The notes beneath the pieces are model-generated. The model saw only the letters and a list, made by a program, of their open reading frames with translations, was not told the DNA's origin and ran no database searches. A program made the translations under genes and the position numbers. This document shows positions 54,009-62,452 of a stretch of DNA of 64,000 nucleotides, in pieces. Location: assembly GCF_021531255.1 (NCBI RefSeq), contig NZ_JAFBIO010000001.1:372001-436000 (forward strand), given 5' to 3'. Position 1 is the first letter of the stretch. Each line of letters opens with the position of its first letter. The DNA comes from Allofournierella massiliensis. GTDB lineage: Bacteria; Bacillota; Clostridia; Oscillospirales; Ruminococcaceae.

Positions 54009-55075
54009 AGGCTCTCCTTTGATGGCTGCGCCGCATTGGCCGCAGCCCGTTCGGCCGCTTCTTCCCGGCGCAGCTGGCCGCAGGCCGCGCTGATATCACT
54101 GCCCAGCCGCCGGCGCACTGTGGCGTTCACCCCCAGCTCGGTGAGGAGCGACTGGAACCGGCGCACATTCTGGGCGTCGGTGGCGGTATAGGGGCTGCCG
54201 TCCACCGGGTTGATAGGGATGAGGTTCACATGGGCCCCCATTCCCCGAATCAGCCGGGCAAGCTCCCGGGCGGTCTCGGGGCTATCGTTGACCCCGCGGA
54301 CCATGGAATATTCAAAGCTGATGCGCCGGCCGGTGGTTTTCTGGTACCGGCGGCAGGCCGCCAGCAGTTCTTCCACCGGGTAGGCGTCATTCACCGGCAT
54401 CATCTTGCTGCGCATGGGGTTGTTGGGCGCATGCAGGGAGATGGAAAGGGTGATCTGCAGCTTTTCCTGGGCCAATCGGTCGATCATGGGCACCAGGCCG
54501 CAGGTGGAAAGGCTGATGTTCCGCATGCCGATATTCACCCCGTCGGGGGAAGAGATGATATGCAGAAAATCCAGCACCGCCTCGTAATTGTCCAGTGGCT
54601 CGCCAATGCCCATCAATACGATATGCGAGACCCGCTGGCCCAAGTCCTTCTGGACGGTGTAGATCTCCGAGGCGATCTCCCCCGCTTCCAGATTGCGCAC
54701 TCGCCCTGCCTGGGTGGAAGCGCAGAATCGGCAGCCCATACGGCAGCCCACCTGGGTGGACACGCAGACGCTGAGGCCATAGCTGTACTGCATAGCCACC
54801 GTCTCGATACAGTTGCCGTCGGCCAGTTCCAGCAGATATTTGACGGTGCCGTCTTTGGATTGCTGGCGCCGGCGCACCGAGGGGGCGGCGATGTACCAGT
54901 CTTCTTCCAGCCTGGCCAGGAAAGCCTTGGGCTGATCGGTCATCTGGGAAAATTCCGCCGCCTGCTTTTGGTGCAGCCAATGGAAGATCTGCTTTGCCCG
55001 AAAAGCGGGCTGGCCCATCTGGCTTACCAGATCGGCCAGCGCTGAAAGGCGCAGCGATGAAATGCACTGCTTCAT
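54005..55075 (-). CDS. rlmN: Dual-specificity RNA methyltransferase RlmN
   Basis: 356 residues, radical SAM enzyme that makes m2A2503 in 23S rRNA and m2A37 in some tRNAs. N-terminal HhH-like accessory domain (about 1-95), radical SAM cluster CRMGCRFCAS (CxxxCxxC, about 118-125), GIGEPLDNY motif, and C-terminal conserved Cys region near NLIPINPVDGS…. The C-terminus has an Ala/Glu-rich extension. Overlaps rsmB and prpC by 4 bp each. Confidence 0.97.
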   Translation of the reverse strand: MKQCISSLRLSALADLVSQMGQPAFRAKQIFHWLHQKQAAEFSQMTDQPKAFLARLEEDWYIAAPSVRRRQQSKDGTVKYLLELADGNCIETVAMQYSYGLSVCVSTQVGCRMGCRFCASTQAGRVRNLEAGEIASEIYTVQKDLGQRVSHIVLMGIGEPLDNYEAVLDFLHIISSPDGVNIGMRNISLSTCGLVPMIDRLAQEKLQITLSISLHAPNNPMRSKMMPVNDAYPVEELLAACRRYQKTTGRRISFEYSMVRGVNDSPETARELARLIRGMGAHVNLIPINPVDGSPYTATDAQNVRRFQSLLTELGVNATVRRRLGSDISAACGQLRREEAAERAAANAAQPSKESL

Positions 55076-56382
55076 GTGCTTTTTCTCCTTTGGAGGATGG
55101 CCACAAAGAATCCGTCCACCCCTTCGCCGTCCGGGAAGATGGTGGTGCCCCAGGGGCCGCTGCAGCCGGTGGGCAGCGCAAAGGGGGGCGGGAGGAGGGA
55201 AAATTCCTCATTGCCTTCCAGAAATTCCCGCACAGCCTCCTCGTTTTCGGCCGGGTTGAGGGTACAGGTGGAATAGACCAGTTTTCCCCCCGGCTTTACA
55301 TAGCGGGCAGCGTTTTTCAGGATGGCCCGCTGGATGGCGCAAAGGCCTTCCAGCTCTTCCAGTCCCTTATAGCGGATATCCGGCTTTTGGGCCAGAACAC
55401 CCAGCCCGGAACAGGGCACGTCGCAGAGTACCCGGTCGCAGCCGCAGAATTCCTCCACGAATTCCGAGGCATCCCCATGATATACCACAGTATTGGAGAT
55501 ACCGCAGCGCTCTAAGCCGGAACGGATGAGCCGAAGCCGGTTTGCCTGCAGATCGCAGCTGAACAGTCGGCCGGTGTTGTGCATGAGCTGGGCAATGGTA
55601 ATGCTTTTGCCCCCCGGGGCAGCGCAGAGATCCGCTGCCCGCTGACCCTCCCGAGGGTCCAGACAGGCCACCGCGTACTGGGAAGCCTGGCCCTGCACAT
55701 GGAATTCCCCCTGCCGGAAGGTTTCCAGCTGGGTCACGCTGCCCTTTACCTGGGCAAACAGGCTGCCCGGCACAAGGCCCGGCCGGGTTTCGGCCCCTTC
55801 AGCCGCCAGTTCACGGGTCAGGGATTCCGGGGTGGTTTTGAGGGTGTTGACCCGCAGGCTGAGCTGGGGACGGGCGAAGGAGGCCTTTAGGATCTCCTCG
55901 CACCGGTCCGGGTAAGCTTTCTGCAGCAGCTCCACAATGGGGCGGCCCACCGAGTATTCCACCGAAAGACGGTGGGTTTCATCCCGGTATTCCGGCTCCG
56001 GGCCGCCCTGGCAGGCCCGGCGCAGCACTGCGTTTACCATGCCGCTGGCGCTGGTCTTGCCCAGGTGACGCATCAGCTTGACCGACTCGTTCACCGCGGC
56101 GGCGGGCGGTACTTCCATATACAGGACCTGGTACAGGCCGCTGCGCAGCACCGCCCGCACCGGGGGATCCAGCTTTTCTATGGGCTTTTTCAGGAAAGGG
56201 GCCAGCCGGGCGTCCAGGGTGAGGAGCCGCTCCAGGGTGCCGTAGAACAGGCTGCTGCAAAAGGCCGCCTGCTGAGGGGTAAGTTCCTGTTTTTTCAGGG
56301 CCGCATCCAGCACCAGATTGGAATAACCGCCCTGTTCCTGCCAGATCAGCGCCTTTGCCGCGGTATACCGTGCCCGGTCCAT
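55072..56382 (-). CDS. rsmB: 16S rRNA m5C967 methyltransferase RsmB
   Basis: 436 residues. N-terminal NusB-like RNA-binding domain (about 1-140), then the methyltransferase domain with DLCAAPGGKSITIAQLM (SAM site, about 247-263), CDVPCSGLGVLAQKPDIRY (Pro-Cys motif IV) and VYSTCTLNPAENE (Thr-Cys motif VI). Between fmt and rlmN as in Bacillus. Confidence 0.97.
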   Translation of the reverse strand: MDRARYTAAKALIWQEQGGYSNLVLDAALKKQELTPQQAAFCSSLFYGTLERLLTLDARLAPFLKKPIEKLDPPVRAVLRSGLYQVLYMEVPPAAAVNESVKLMRHLGKTSASGMVNAVLRRACQGGPEPEYRDETHRLSVEYSVGRPIVELLQKAYPDRCEEILKASFARPQLSLRVNTLKTTPESLTRELAAEGAETRPGLVPGSLFAQVKGSVTQLETFRQGEFHVQGQASQYAVACLDPREGQRAADLCAAPGGKSITIAQLMHNTGRLFSCDLQANRLRLIRSGLERCGISNTVVYHGDASEFVEEFCGCDRVLCDVPCSGLGVLAQKPDIRYKGLEELEGLCAIQRAILKNAARYVKPGGKLVYSTCTLNPAENEEAVREFLEGNEEFSLLPPPFALPTGCSGPWGTTIFPDGEGVDGFFVAILQRRKST

Positions 56383-56421
56383 CCTTCCTCGCCTCTCTTT
56401 CCTTGTTTTCTTCTCTCTTCG

Positions 56422-57339
56422 TTACAGCAGGCTGTCCCCTGCCTTGAGCCGGCGGCCCAGCACCCAGGCGGCGCCGGTCATGGGCTTTTTGCCCTCGGGC
56501 ACTACCTCTTCCAGCACCAGGGCTCCCTGGCCGCAGGCCACCGTGAGGGGATCGGCGCAGAGGATCTGCCCCGGTTTGCCCTCTCCTTCGGCCAGGCGGC
56601 TTTTGACCACCTTGACCCGCTTGCCGCCCCAGTCCAGCCAGGCCATGGGCCAGGGGTTCATGCCCCGTACCCAGTTGTGCAGCTGCCGGGCGTCCAGGTT
56701 CAGGTCCAGCTGAGCCATCCCCTTGGTGAGGGGCGGGGCCTGGGTGGCCTGGGCCTCATCCTGGGGAGCGGGGACGGCTTTGCCGGCCTCGATCTCCTGG
56801 ATGCAGGCCAGCAGGGTCTCGGCCCCGGTCTGGGTGATCCGCTCAAACAGTTCACCGCTGGTTTCTTCCGGGCCGATCTCCACCGGGCAGACCTTCAAGA
56901 TATCGCCGGTATCCAGCCCTTCATCCAGCTGCATGATGGTGACGCCGGTTTTTTCATCCCCGTTCAATACCGCCCACTGCACCGGCGCGGCGCCCCGGTA
57001 TTTGGGCAGCAGGCTCACATGCAGGTTGATGCAGCCATATTTGGGGATGGACAGAATTTCGGGGGGCAGGATCCGCCCATAGGCCACCACCACAATCAAG
57101 TCGGGGGCCAGCTGGCGAATCACCTGCTTGCTCTCCCCGTCCCGCAGGGTGCGGGGCTGCCAGACCGGCAGCCCGTGGGCCTGGGCCACCTTCTTCACCG
57201 GCGGGGCGGTCAGGATCTGCCGCCGGTCCACCGGTTTATCCTCCCGGGTAAAGGCGCCGAGCAGGGTATGGGAGCTGGCACAGAGGGCTTCCAGGCAATG
57301 GGCCGCAATGTCCGGCGTGCCCATAAACAGGATCTTCAT
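56422..57339 (-). CDS. fmt: Methionyl-tRNA formyltransferase
   Basis: 305 residues. Formylates Met-tRNA for initiation using 10-formyl-THF. N-terminal Rossmann-like domain with INLHVSLLPKYRGAAPVQWAVLNG (catalytic His, about 104-127) and GVTIMQLDEGLDTGDIL; C-terminal OB-like domain. Overlaps def by 4 bp, so the two enzymes that add and remove formyl groups are coupled. Confidence 0.97.
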   Translation of the reverse strand: MKILFMGTPDIAAHCLEALCASSHTLLGAFTREDKPVDRRQILTAPPVKKVAQAHGLPVWQPRTLRDGESKQVIRQLAPDLIVVVAYGRILPPEILSIPKYGCINLHVSLLPKYRGAAPVQWAVLNGDEKTGVTIMQLDEGLDTGDILKVCPVEIGPEETSGELFERITQTGAETLLACIQEIEAGKAVPAPQDEAQATQAPPLTKGMAQLDLNLDARQLHNWVRGMNPWPMAWLDWGGKRVKVVKSRLAEGEGKPGQILCADPLTVACGQGALVLEEVVPEGKKPMTGAAWVLGRRLKAGDSLL

Positions 57340-57860
57340 TCGTCCACGTCCTCCTGGCCCTCTTCCACATCCTCATAGAAGTACTCGGCCAGATCCATGA
57401 TGGTGATGCCGTCCAAATGGTTGTTCTCATGCTGGATGCACCGGGCCAGCATGTCCTCGGCCTCCATCTCAAAGGGGTTGCCGTGGCGGTCAAAGGCCCG
57501 CACCTTCACCTTCCGGGCCCGGGAGATGGCCCCGTTATGCCCCGGGAAGGAAAGGCAGCCCTCGTACAGCTTGACGGTATCCTGGGATTTTTCCAGGATC
57601 TCCGGGTTGATGAACTCGATAAAGCTGGGCTTGTAGTCGGGGGGCAGCTCCCCTTCCGGCTCCTTGCGAAGATCCAGGCAGATGAACACCCGGCGCATGA
57701 CCCCCACCTGGGGGCCCGCCAGGCCCAGGCCCTCGGCCTTGATGAGGGTCTCCTGCATGTCGTCCAGCAGGGTCGCCAGACGGTCGTCAAAATTGGTCAC
57801 CGGGCGGCAGACCTTTTTCAGAATGGGATCGCCGTCCTGTACGATGGTTCTCAGAGCCAT
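57336..57860 (-). CDS. def: Peptide deformylase
   Basis: 174 residues. Removes the N-formyl group from new proteins. Motif 1 GLGLAGPQVGV (about 44-54), motif 2 EGCLSFPG (Cys102), motif 3 QHENNH (His144, Glu145, His148). Motif 1 has LAGPQ where LAAPQ is common and motif 3 has HENNH where HExDH is usual; the metal ligands and the catalytic Glu are kept. Acidic C-terminal tail. AGGAGG precedes the ATG. Confidence 0.95.
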   Translation of the reverse strand: MALRTIVQDGDPILKKVCRPVTNFDDRLATLLDDMQETLIKAEGLGLAGPQVGVMRRVFICLDLRKEPEGELPPDYKPSFIEFINPEILEKSQDTVKLYEGCLSFPGHNGAISRARKVKVRAFDRHGNPFEMEAEDMLARCIQHENNHLDGITIMDLAEYFYEDVEEGQEDVDE

Positions 57861-57930
57861 GATGATATCCTCCTGTTGTATAGCTATACTGTTTTCACTT
57901 TATCGCCCTGCGGCCAAAAGCCGGGGACGC

Positions 57931-60186
57931 TTACATATCTCCGTCGGAATTCATATCCAGGGTGACCGAGGCTCTGACGGGCAGGCCCTCCTCGCTGTAG
58001 CGGGTCATGACCCGGCGCATCAGATCCCGGAAAGGCTTATCTCCCCGGCATTTGATGGTGAGCTTATAGCGGTAGAGGCCGTTCACCATGGCCACGTTCA
58101 TGGGGGCAGGACCCAGCACCCGCAGGGGGATCTGCCCCCCCCTGCCCGCTTCCTCGGCCAGCAGCTGGCCAAAGCGGGAGGCCGCCCCCAGCACCTGGGC
58201 TTCCTGGGCACCGGAAAAACCGGCCAGGCAGAGGGTGCAGAAGGGCGGATAAAGCCCCAGACGGCGAAAGCCGATCTCCTGCTCAAAAAAGGCGTCGTAA
58301 TCCTGCCGGGCCGCCAGGGCCAGCACCGGATGGGAGGGGTCGCTGGTCTGGATCAGGGCATGACCGGGGCTGTCGGCCCGTCCGCCCCGACCCACCACCT
58401 GGGTGATCAGGCTGAAGGCGTTTTCATAGGCGCGAAAGCTCTGGCTGTTCAGCATGGCGTCCACCCCCAGCACCCCCACCAGGGTCACGTCCTCAAAATC
58501 CAGCCCCTTGGCCACCATCTGGGTGCCCAGCATCAGGTCATACTCATGGCGGGCAAAGCGGGCCAGCATTTCCTCATGGGCGTTCTTGTGGGTGGTGGTG
58601 TCCTGGTCCATCCGCAGGATCCGGGCCTGGGGGAAGAGCCTTGCCAGCTCCTCCTCGATTCGCTGGGTGCCATAGCCGGTATACCGCAAAAGGCCGCCGC
58701 ACTCGGGGCATTTTTCGGGCGGGGGCTGCAGAATCTGGCCGCAGTAGTGGCACATGAGCCGCCCCTGGGCCTTGTGGTAGACCATGGGCACCGAGCAGGA
58801 AGGGCATTTCAGGCTCTTGCCGCAGTCGGCGCACTGGGCTACGGTACGGTAGCCCCGCCGGTTGAGCAGCAGGATGGCCTGTTTGCCGGCGGCCAGGGTC
58901 TGTTTGAGCTGATCCGCCAGTGCCAGGCTCACCTCGCCCCCGTTGCCGGCGGCCAGTTCGGCCCGCATATCCACCAGCTCCACACTGGGCAGGGGCCGGC
59001 CCGAGTACCGCTCGGTGAGCCGCACCAATCGGCAGCGCCCCTGTTTGGCAGCCCAAAACCGTTCCAGGCTGGGGGTGGCCGAGGCAAAGAGGAGCAGTGC
59101 CCCGTTATCGGCAGCCCGCCGGGCCGCCACCTGATGGGCGGAATACCGGGGGGCGGATTCGGAGTGATAGGTGTGCTCCTGTTCCTCATCCATCACGATC
59201 AGGCCCAGGTTTTGCAGGGGGGCGAACACGGCGCTGCGGGTGCCCACCACGATATCCGCGCCGCCCTTCTGGATCATCTGCCATTGGAGCAGCCGTTCGG
59301 TGTTGTTGAGGGCGGAATGCTGCACCGCCACCCGGCTGCCGAAGGTCATTTTCAGCCTTCGGATCATCTGGGGGGTCAGGCTGATCTCGGGCACCAGAAC
59401 AAGAGCGGTGCGGCCCAGCCGCAGGGTCTCTTCAATCAGTTTGAGGAATACCAGGGTTTTGCCGCTGCCCGTGACCCCGTACAGCAGGGCCGAGTGGGCC
59501 TGGCCGTCCCGCAGGCAGGGGGCCAGTTCCTCGTAGGCCGCCTGCTGGCCGGCGGTGAGCTGGATGCTCTCGCCGGTAAAGGGGATGTTCCCATACAGAT
59601 CAGGGGCTTTGTCCACCTGAAGGCGGCTCACCACCCCCTTTTTGCAGAGCCCTTCTATGACTGCCCGGCTGATCCCGTTCTGTTCCAGCTGGCGCAGGCG
59701 AAGGGGGCCGGGGGCCAGCAGCTCCACCGCTTTTTTCTGCTTTTCGGTGGGGCGGGGCTTTTCGGGCAGCTCTCCCGTCAGATGGTATTCCGCCTCGGTA
59801 TAGCGGGAAAGCCCCTTTTCCAGCACCGGGCGGCCCTCGGCCCGGGCAGGCCGGTATTGGGCCCCGTAAGGGATGATGGCCCGCACCGCTTCATAATAGG
59901 TGCAGAAGGTGCGCTCCTTGAGAAAGCGGACCAGCTCCAGAAGATCCGGCGTGAGGCAGGCCTCTTCGGGGGCCGCGTCAAACAGCTCCTTCAGGCGGGG
60001 TGTCTCCTCCCCTTCGCTCACCTGCAGCACCACACCCATCCGGGGACGGGAACCCTTGCCGAAGGGGACCAGGACCATGCCGCCCACCAGGACCCGGTCG
60101 GCCAGGGCCGGGGGGATTTTATAGGAATAGAGTTTGTCAAAATGAAAGGCCGCTTCGCTTACGGCGACCCCAGCGATCCGGGTCAA
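57931..60186 (-). CDS. priA: Primosomal protein N' (PriA helicase)
   Basis: 751 residues from a TTG at 60186. Restarts stalled replication forks. N-terminal 3'-end binding domain, SF2 helicase core with GVTGSGKT (Walker A, about 240-247) and MDEEQ (DEAH-type box), and the zinc-binding cluster CADCGKSLKCPSC…CHYCGQ…CPECGG (about 455-500). No ATG exists near the family's usual N-terminus (TRIAGVAVSEAAFHFDKLYSY); the TTG has GGGAGG 12 bases away, so the start is somewhat uncertain. Confidence 0.94.
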   Translation of the reverse strand: MTRIAGVAVSEAAFHFDKLYSYKIPPALADRVLVGGMVLVPFGKGSRPRMGVVLQVSEGEETPRLKELFDAAPEEACLTPDLLELVRFLKERTFCTYYEAVRAIIPYGAQYRPARAEGRPVLEKGLSRYTEAEYHLTGELPEKPRPTEKQKKAVELLAPGPLRLRQLEQNGISRAVIEGLCKKGVVSRLQVDKAPDLYGNIPFTGESIQLTAGQQAAYEELAPCLRDGQAHSALLYGVTGSGKTLVFLKLIEETLRLGRTALVLVPEISLTPQMIRRLKMTFGSRVAVQHSALNNTERLLQWQMIQKGGADIVVGTRSAVFAPLQNLGLIVMDEEQEHTYHSESAPRYSAHQVAARRAADNGALLLFASATPSLERFWAAKQGRCRLVRLTERYSGRPLPSVELVDMRAELAAGNGGEVSLALADQLKQTLAAGKQAILLLNRRGYRTVAQCADCGKSLKCPSCSVPMVYHKAQGRLMCHYCGQILQPPPEKCPECGGLLRYTGYGTQRIEEELARLFPQARILRMDQDTTTHKNAHEEMLARFARHEYDLMLGTQMVAKGLDFEDVTLVGVLGVDAMLNSQSFRAYENAFSLITQVVGRGGRADSPGHALIQTSDPSHPVLALAARQDYDAFFEQEIGFRRLGLYPPFCTLCLAGFSGAQEAQVLGAASRFGQLLAEEAGRGGQIPLRVLGPAPMNVAMVNGLYRYKLTIKCRGDKPFRDLMRRVMTRYSEEGLPVRASVTLDMNSDGDM

Positions 60187-60214
60187 GCTGCTGCACTGCC
60201 TCCCTTCGGCATTT

Positions 60215-60781
60215 TCAGGCCTGCTGGCGCTGGCGGATGATCTCGTAAAGCCGGTCGGCACAGCTCTCCACCTCGTCGTTCACCAGGGTGGTGGTGTAGA
60301 GGGGGGCATATTCCATCTCTTCCCGGGCCCGGGCCAGACGGCGCTGGATGGAGGCTTCGTCCTCGGTGCCTCGACCCCGCAGGCGGGCTTCCAGCTGTTC
60401 CATGCTGGGGGGCATGAGAAAGACGGTGGTGGCCTCCGGGTAGAGCTTGCGGATGTTGCCCGCGCCCTCCACCTCAATGACCAGCACTACGGTGCGGCCC
60501 TGGCCGATCCGCTTGTCTACCTCAGACTTGGGGGTGCCGTACAGGTTGCCGCTGTATTCGGCATGCTCCAGGATCTCCCCCGCCTGAATCTTCTGCCGGA
60601 ATTCTTCCCGGCTCATGTAATAATAATCCACACCCTCGGCCTCGCCGGCCCGCATGGGACGGCTGGTGGCCGAAACGGAAAGCTCGATTTCCGGGTGAAG
60701 AGCCCGGAGCCGGCGCACCACCGTATCCTTGCCGCAGCCCGAGGGGCCCGACACCACTACCAGATAACGATCCTTATTCAT
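60215..60781 (-). CDS. gmk: Guanylate kinase
   Basis: 188 residues. Phosphorylates GMP and dGMP. P-loop [11 protein letters not shown] (about 11-21; GKDT where GKST/GKGT is commoner), [22 protein letters not shown] and the [12 protein letters not shown]-binding stretch. Overlaps remA by 8 bp. rpoZ and coaBC, which follow gmk in Bacillus, are missing here; priA comes directly. Confidence 0.97.
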   Translation of the reverse strand: MNKDRYLVVVSGPSGCGKDTVVRRLRALHPEIELSVSATSRPMRAGEAEGVDYYYMSREEFRQKIQAGEILEHAEYSGNLYGTPKSEVDKRIGQGRTVVLVIEVEGAGNIRKLYPEATTVFLMPPSMEQLEARLRGRGTEDEASIQRRLARAREEMEYAPLYTTTLVNDEVESCADRLYEIIRQRQQA

Positions 60782-61037
60782 CCTCTTCCTCCTTGGAAGG
60801 CTGGGCGCCCTCCAGCCGGCCGGCCACGCTCTCGGGCTGAAGCGCCGAGAGAATCACATGGTCGGAATCCATGATCAGCACCGCCTTGGTCTTGCGGCCA
60901 TAGGTGGCGTCGATGAGCACGCCCTTATCCTTGGCTTCCTGCACGATCCGCTTGATGGGGGCGGAATCCGGCGCCACCATGGCGATGAGCCGCCCCGCGT
61001 TGACCATATTGCCGAAGCCGATATTGATGAGCCGCAT
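60774..61037 (-). CDS. remA: RemA/DUF370 regulator of extracellular matrix genes
   Basis: 87 residues. RemA forms DNA-binding rings and activates biofilm-matrix genes in Bacillus. [28 protein letters not shown]-type N-terminus and [29 protein letters not shown] are diagnostic. The C-terminal 15 residues are acidic. Between yicC and gmk as in Bacillus. Confidence 0.95.
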   Translation of the reverse strand: MRLINIGFGNMVNAGRLIAMVAPDSAPIKRIVQEAKDKGVLIDATYGRKTKAVLIMDSDHVILSALQPESVAGRLEGAQPSKEEEDE

Positions 61038-61049
61038 GAGGGGCCCTCC

Positions 61050-61928
61050 TTACTCGATGTTCTGAATCTGCTCCCGGATCTTCTCGATCTCGGCTTTCAT
61101 ATCCACCACCAGGCGGGTGATGGCCAGATCCTGACATTTGGAGCCGATGGTGTTGGTCTCCCGGTTCAGCTCCTGGGTGAGGAAATCCAGTTTGCGGCCC
61201 ACCGGGCCCTCGGATTCCAGGATCTGCCGGTACTGCTGGATATGGCTGCGCAGCCGCACCGTCTCCTCGTCCACGGCGGTCTTATCCCCAAAGATGGCCG
61301 CCTCGGTGATGAGCCGGCTCTCGTCGATGTTCCGGTCTTCCAGGATCTCCTGCAGGCGGGCAAAAAGCCGCTGGGTATAGGCTCCCACCCGGCCGGCGCT
61401 GTCCTGCTCCACCTGGGCCACGGCCTGTTCCAGGAAGGTCAGCCGGCCCAGCACATCCTCTTTCAGCTTGGCGCCCTCGGTCTCCCGCATCTTTAAAAAA
61501 CTGTCCAGCGCCTGGCCGCACACAGCCGCCACATCCTGCCACAGCTGCTCCTCGTCGGCCTCCTGCCGGCGCACCGTGAGCACATCCGGGAAACGGGCCA
61601 GGGCCTCCACCGAGGTGGTATCCTTCAGATCCAGCTCGTTGCAGATGCTGCGCAGGGCCTGGCGGTAGCTGCGGGCCAGCTCCATATTCACCTCCACCGT
61701 GGTGGAGGCGGCGGCGATCTCCTGGATCTGCAGACTTAGTTCGGTTTTGCCCCGGCTGATCCGGGCGCTCAGCAGCTTTTTGAGTTTGTCATCCAGGAAC
61801 AGGCAGCTGCGGGGCAGCTTGGAGGAATACTCAAAAAAACGGGAATTCACACTGCGGATTTCCACCGTGATATCCCGGCCGTTCAGCACCGCGTTGCCGC
61901 GGCCATAGCCTGTCATGCTCAGGATCAT
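61050..61928 (-). CDS. YicC/YloC family endoribonuclease
   Basis: 292 residues. N-terminal MTGYGRG…ITVEIRSVNSRFFEYSSKLPR and C-terminal GRKLDFLTQELNRETNTIGSKCQD are the two signature parts of the YicC family, Mn-dependent endoribonucleases. First gene of the conserved block reaching to spoVM. 62 percent of its middle is helical and charged by eye. Upstream 60 bp show no strong promoter. Confidence 0.93.
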   Translation of the reverse strand: MILSMTGYGRGNAVLNGRDITVEIRSVNSRFFEYSSKLPRSCLFLDDKLKKLLSARISRGKTELSLQIQEIAAASTTVEVNMELARSYRQALRSICNELDLKDTTSVEALARFPDVLTVRRQEADEEQLWQDVAAVCGQALDSFLKMRETEGAKLKEDVLGRLTFLEQAVAQVEQDSAGRVGAYTQRLFARLQEILEDRNIDESRLITEAAIFGDKTAVDEETVRLRSHIQQYRQILESEGPVGRKLDFLTQELNRETNTIGSKCQDLAITRLVVDMKAEIEKIREQIQNIE

Positions 61929-62162
61929 ATAGTCTCCTTCTCTTTCGGCCGGCGCCCTTGGGGCCGCCGGTTCATGAAAAATTCATCGCCCCTGTGGGCA
62001 AAGCAATACATGGTACTATATTACTCCTAATGGGAGATTTTTGCAAGGCGGGCAAGGGGCGGCCCTGCGCTCCCTTGCCTGGCTGCCATATGCTGCCATA
62101 TAAAGGAATCCGCTGCCTGCGGGAAGGAAAAAGCCGGTGAAAGACTTTGCGAAAAAACAAAA

Positions 62163-62194
62163 CTCGCCGCAAGCGTTTTTTCGCTTGCGGCGAG
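62163..62194 (-). terminator. Terminator of tRNA-Leu(UAA)
   Basis: Perfect 13-bp arms CTCGCCGCAAGCG/CGCTTGCGGCGAG, A6 loop, followed by TTTTGTTTTTT on the minus strand. Confidence 0.93.
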
Positions 62195-62195
62195 C

Positions 62196-62282
62196 TGGTG
62201 CCGCTGACCGGGATCGAACCGGTACGGTGTTGCCACCGAGGGATTTTAAGTCCCTTGCGTCTGCCTGTTCCGCCACAGCGGC
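62196..62282 (-). tRNA. tRNA-Leu, anticodon UAA
   Basis: Minus strand: acceptor GCCGCTG/CAGCGGC, anticodon arm AGGGA-CTTAAAA-TCCCT with anticodon TAA, class II long variable arm CGGTGGCAACACCG, T-arm with GGTTCGA, encoded CCA. 87 nt. Confidence 0.96.
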
Positions 62283-62314
62283 AAATGGATCAGGCTGTAC
62301 GGGCTGACTGTTTA

Positions 62315-62343
62315 ATGATACAATACTGCACCCAAAAAGTCAA
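62315..62343 (-). promoter_or_regulatory. Promoter of tRNA-Leu(UAA)
   Basis: -35 TTGACT (62343-62338), 17-bp spacer, -10 TATCAT (62320-62315). Confidence 0.8.
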
Positions 62344-62374
62344 CGAATCACCGGATGCGGGCAATTGCCCGGAA

Positions 62375-62403
62375 TTGTAATTTTGCCCCGCGGCAGGTAT
62401 AAT
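62375..62403 (+). promoter_or_regulatory. Promoter of the DUF6311-type gene
   Basis: -35 TTGTAA (62375-62380), 17-bp spacer, consensus -10 TATAAT (62398-62403). Confidence 0.72.
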
Positions 62404-62452
62404 GATGCCTGGATATCTATTGTGAAGCCCAAACCGGAAAGGAGCTGCCCTC

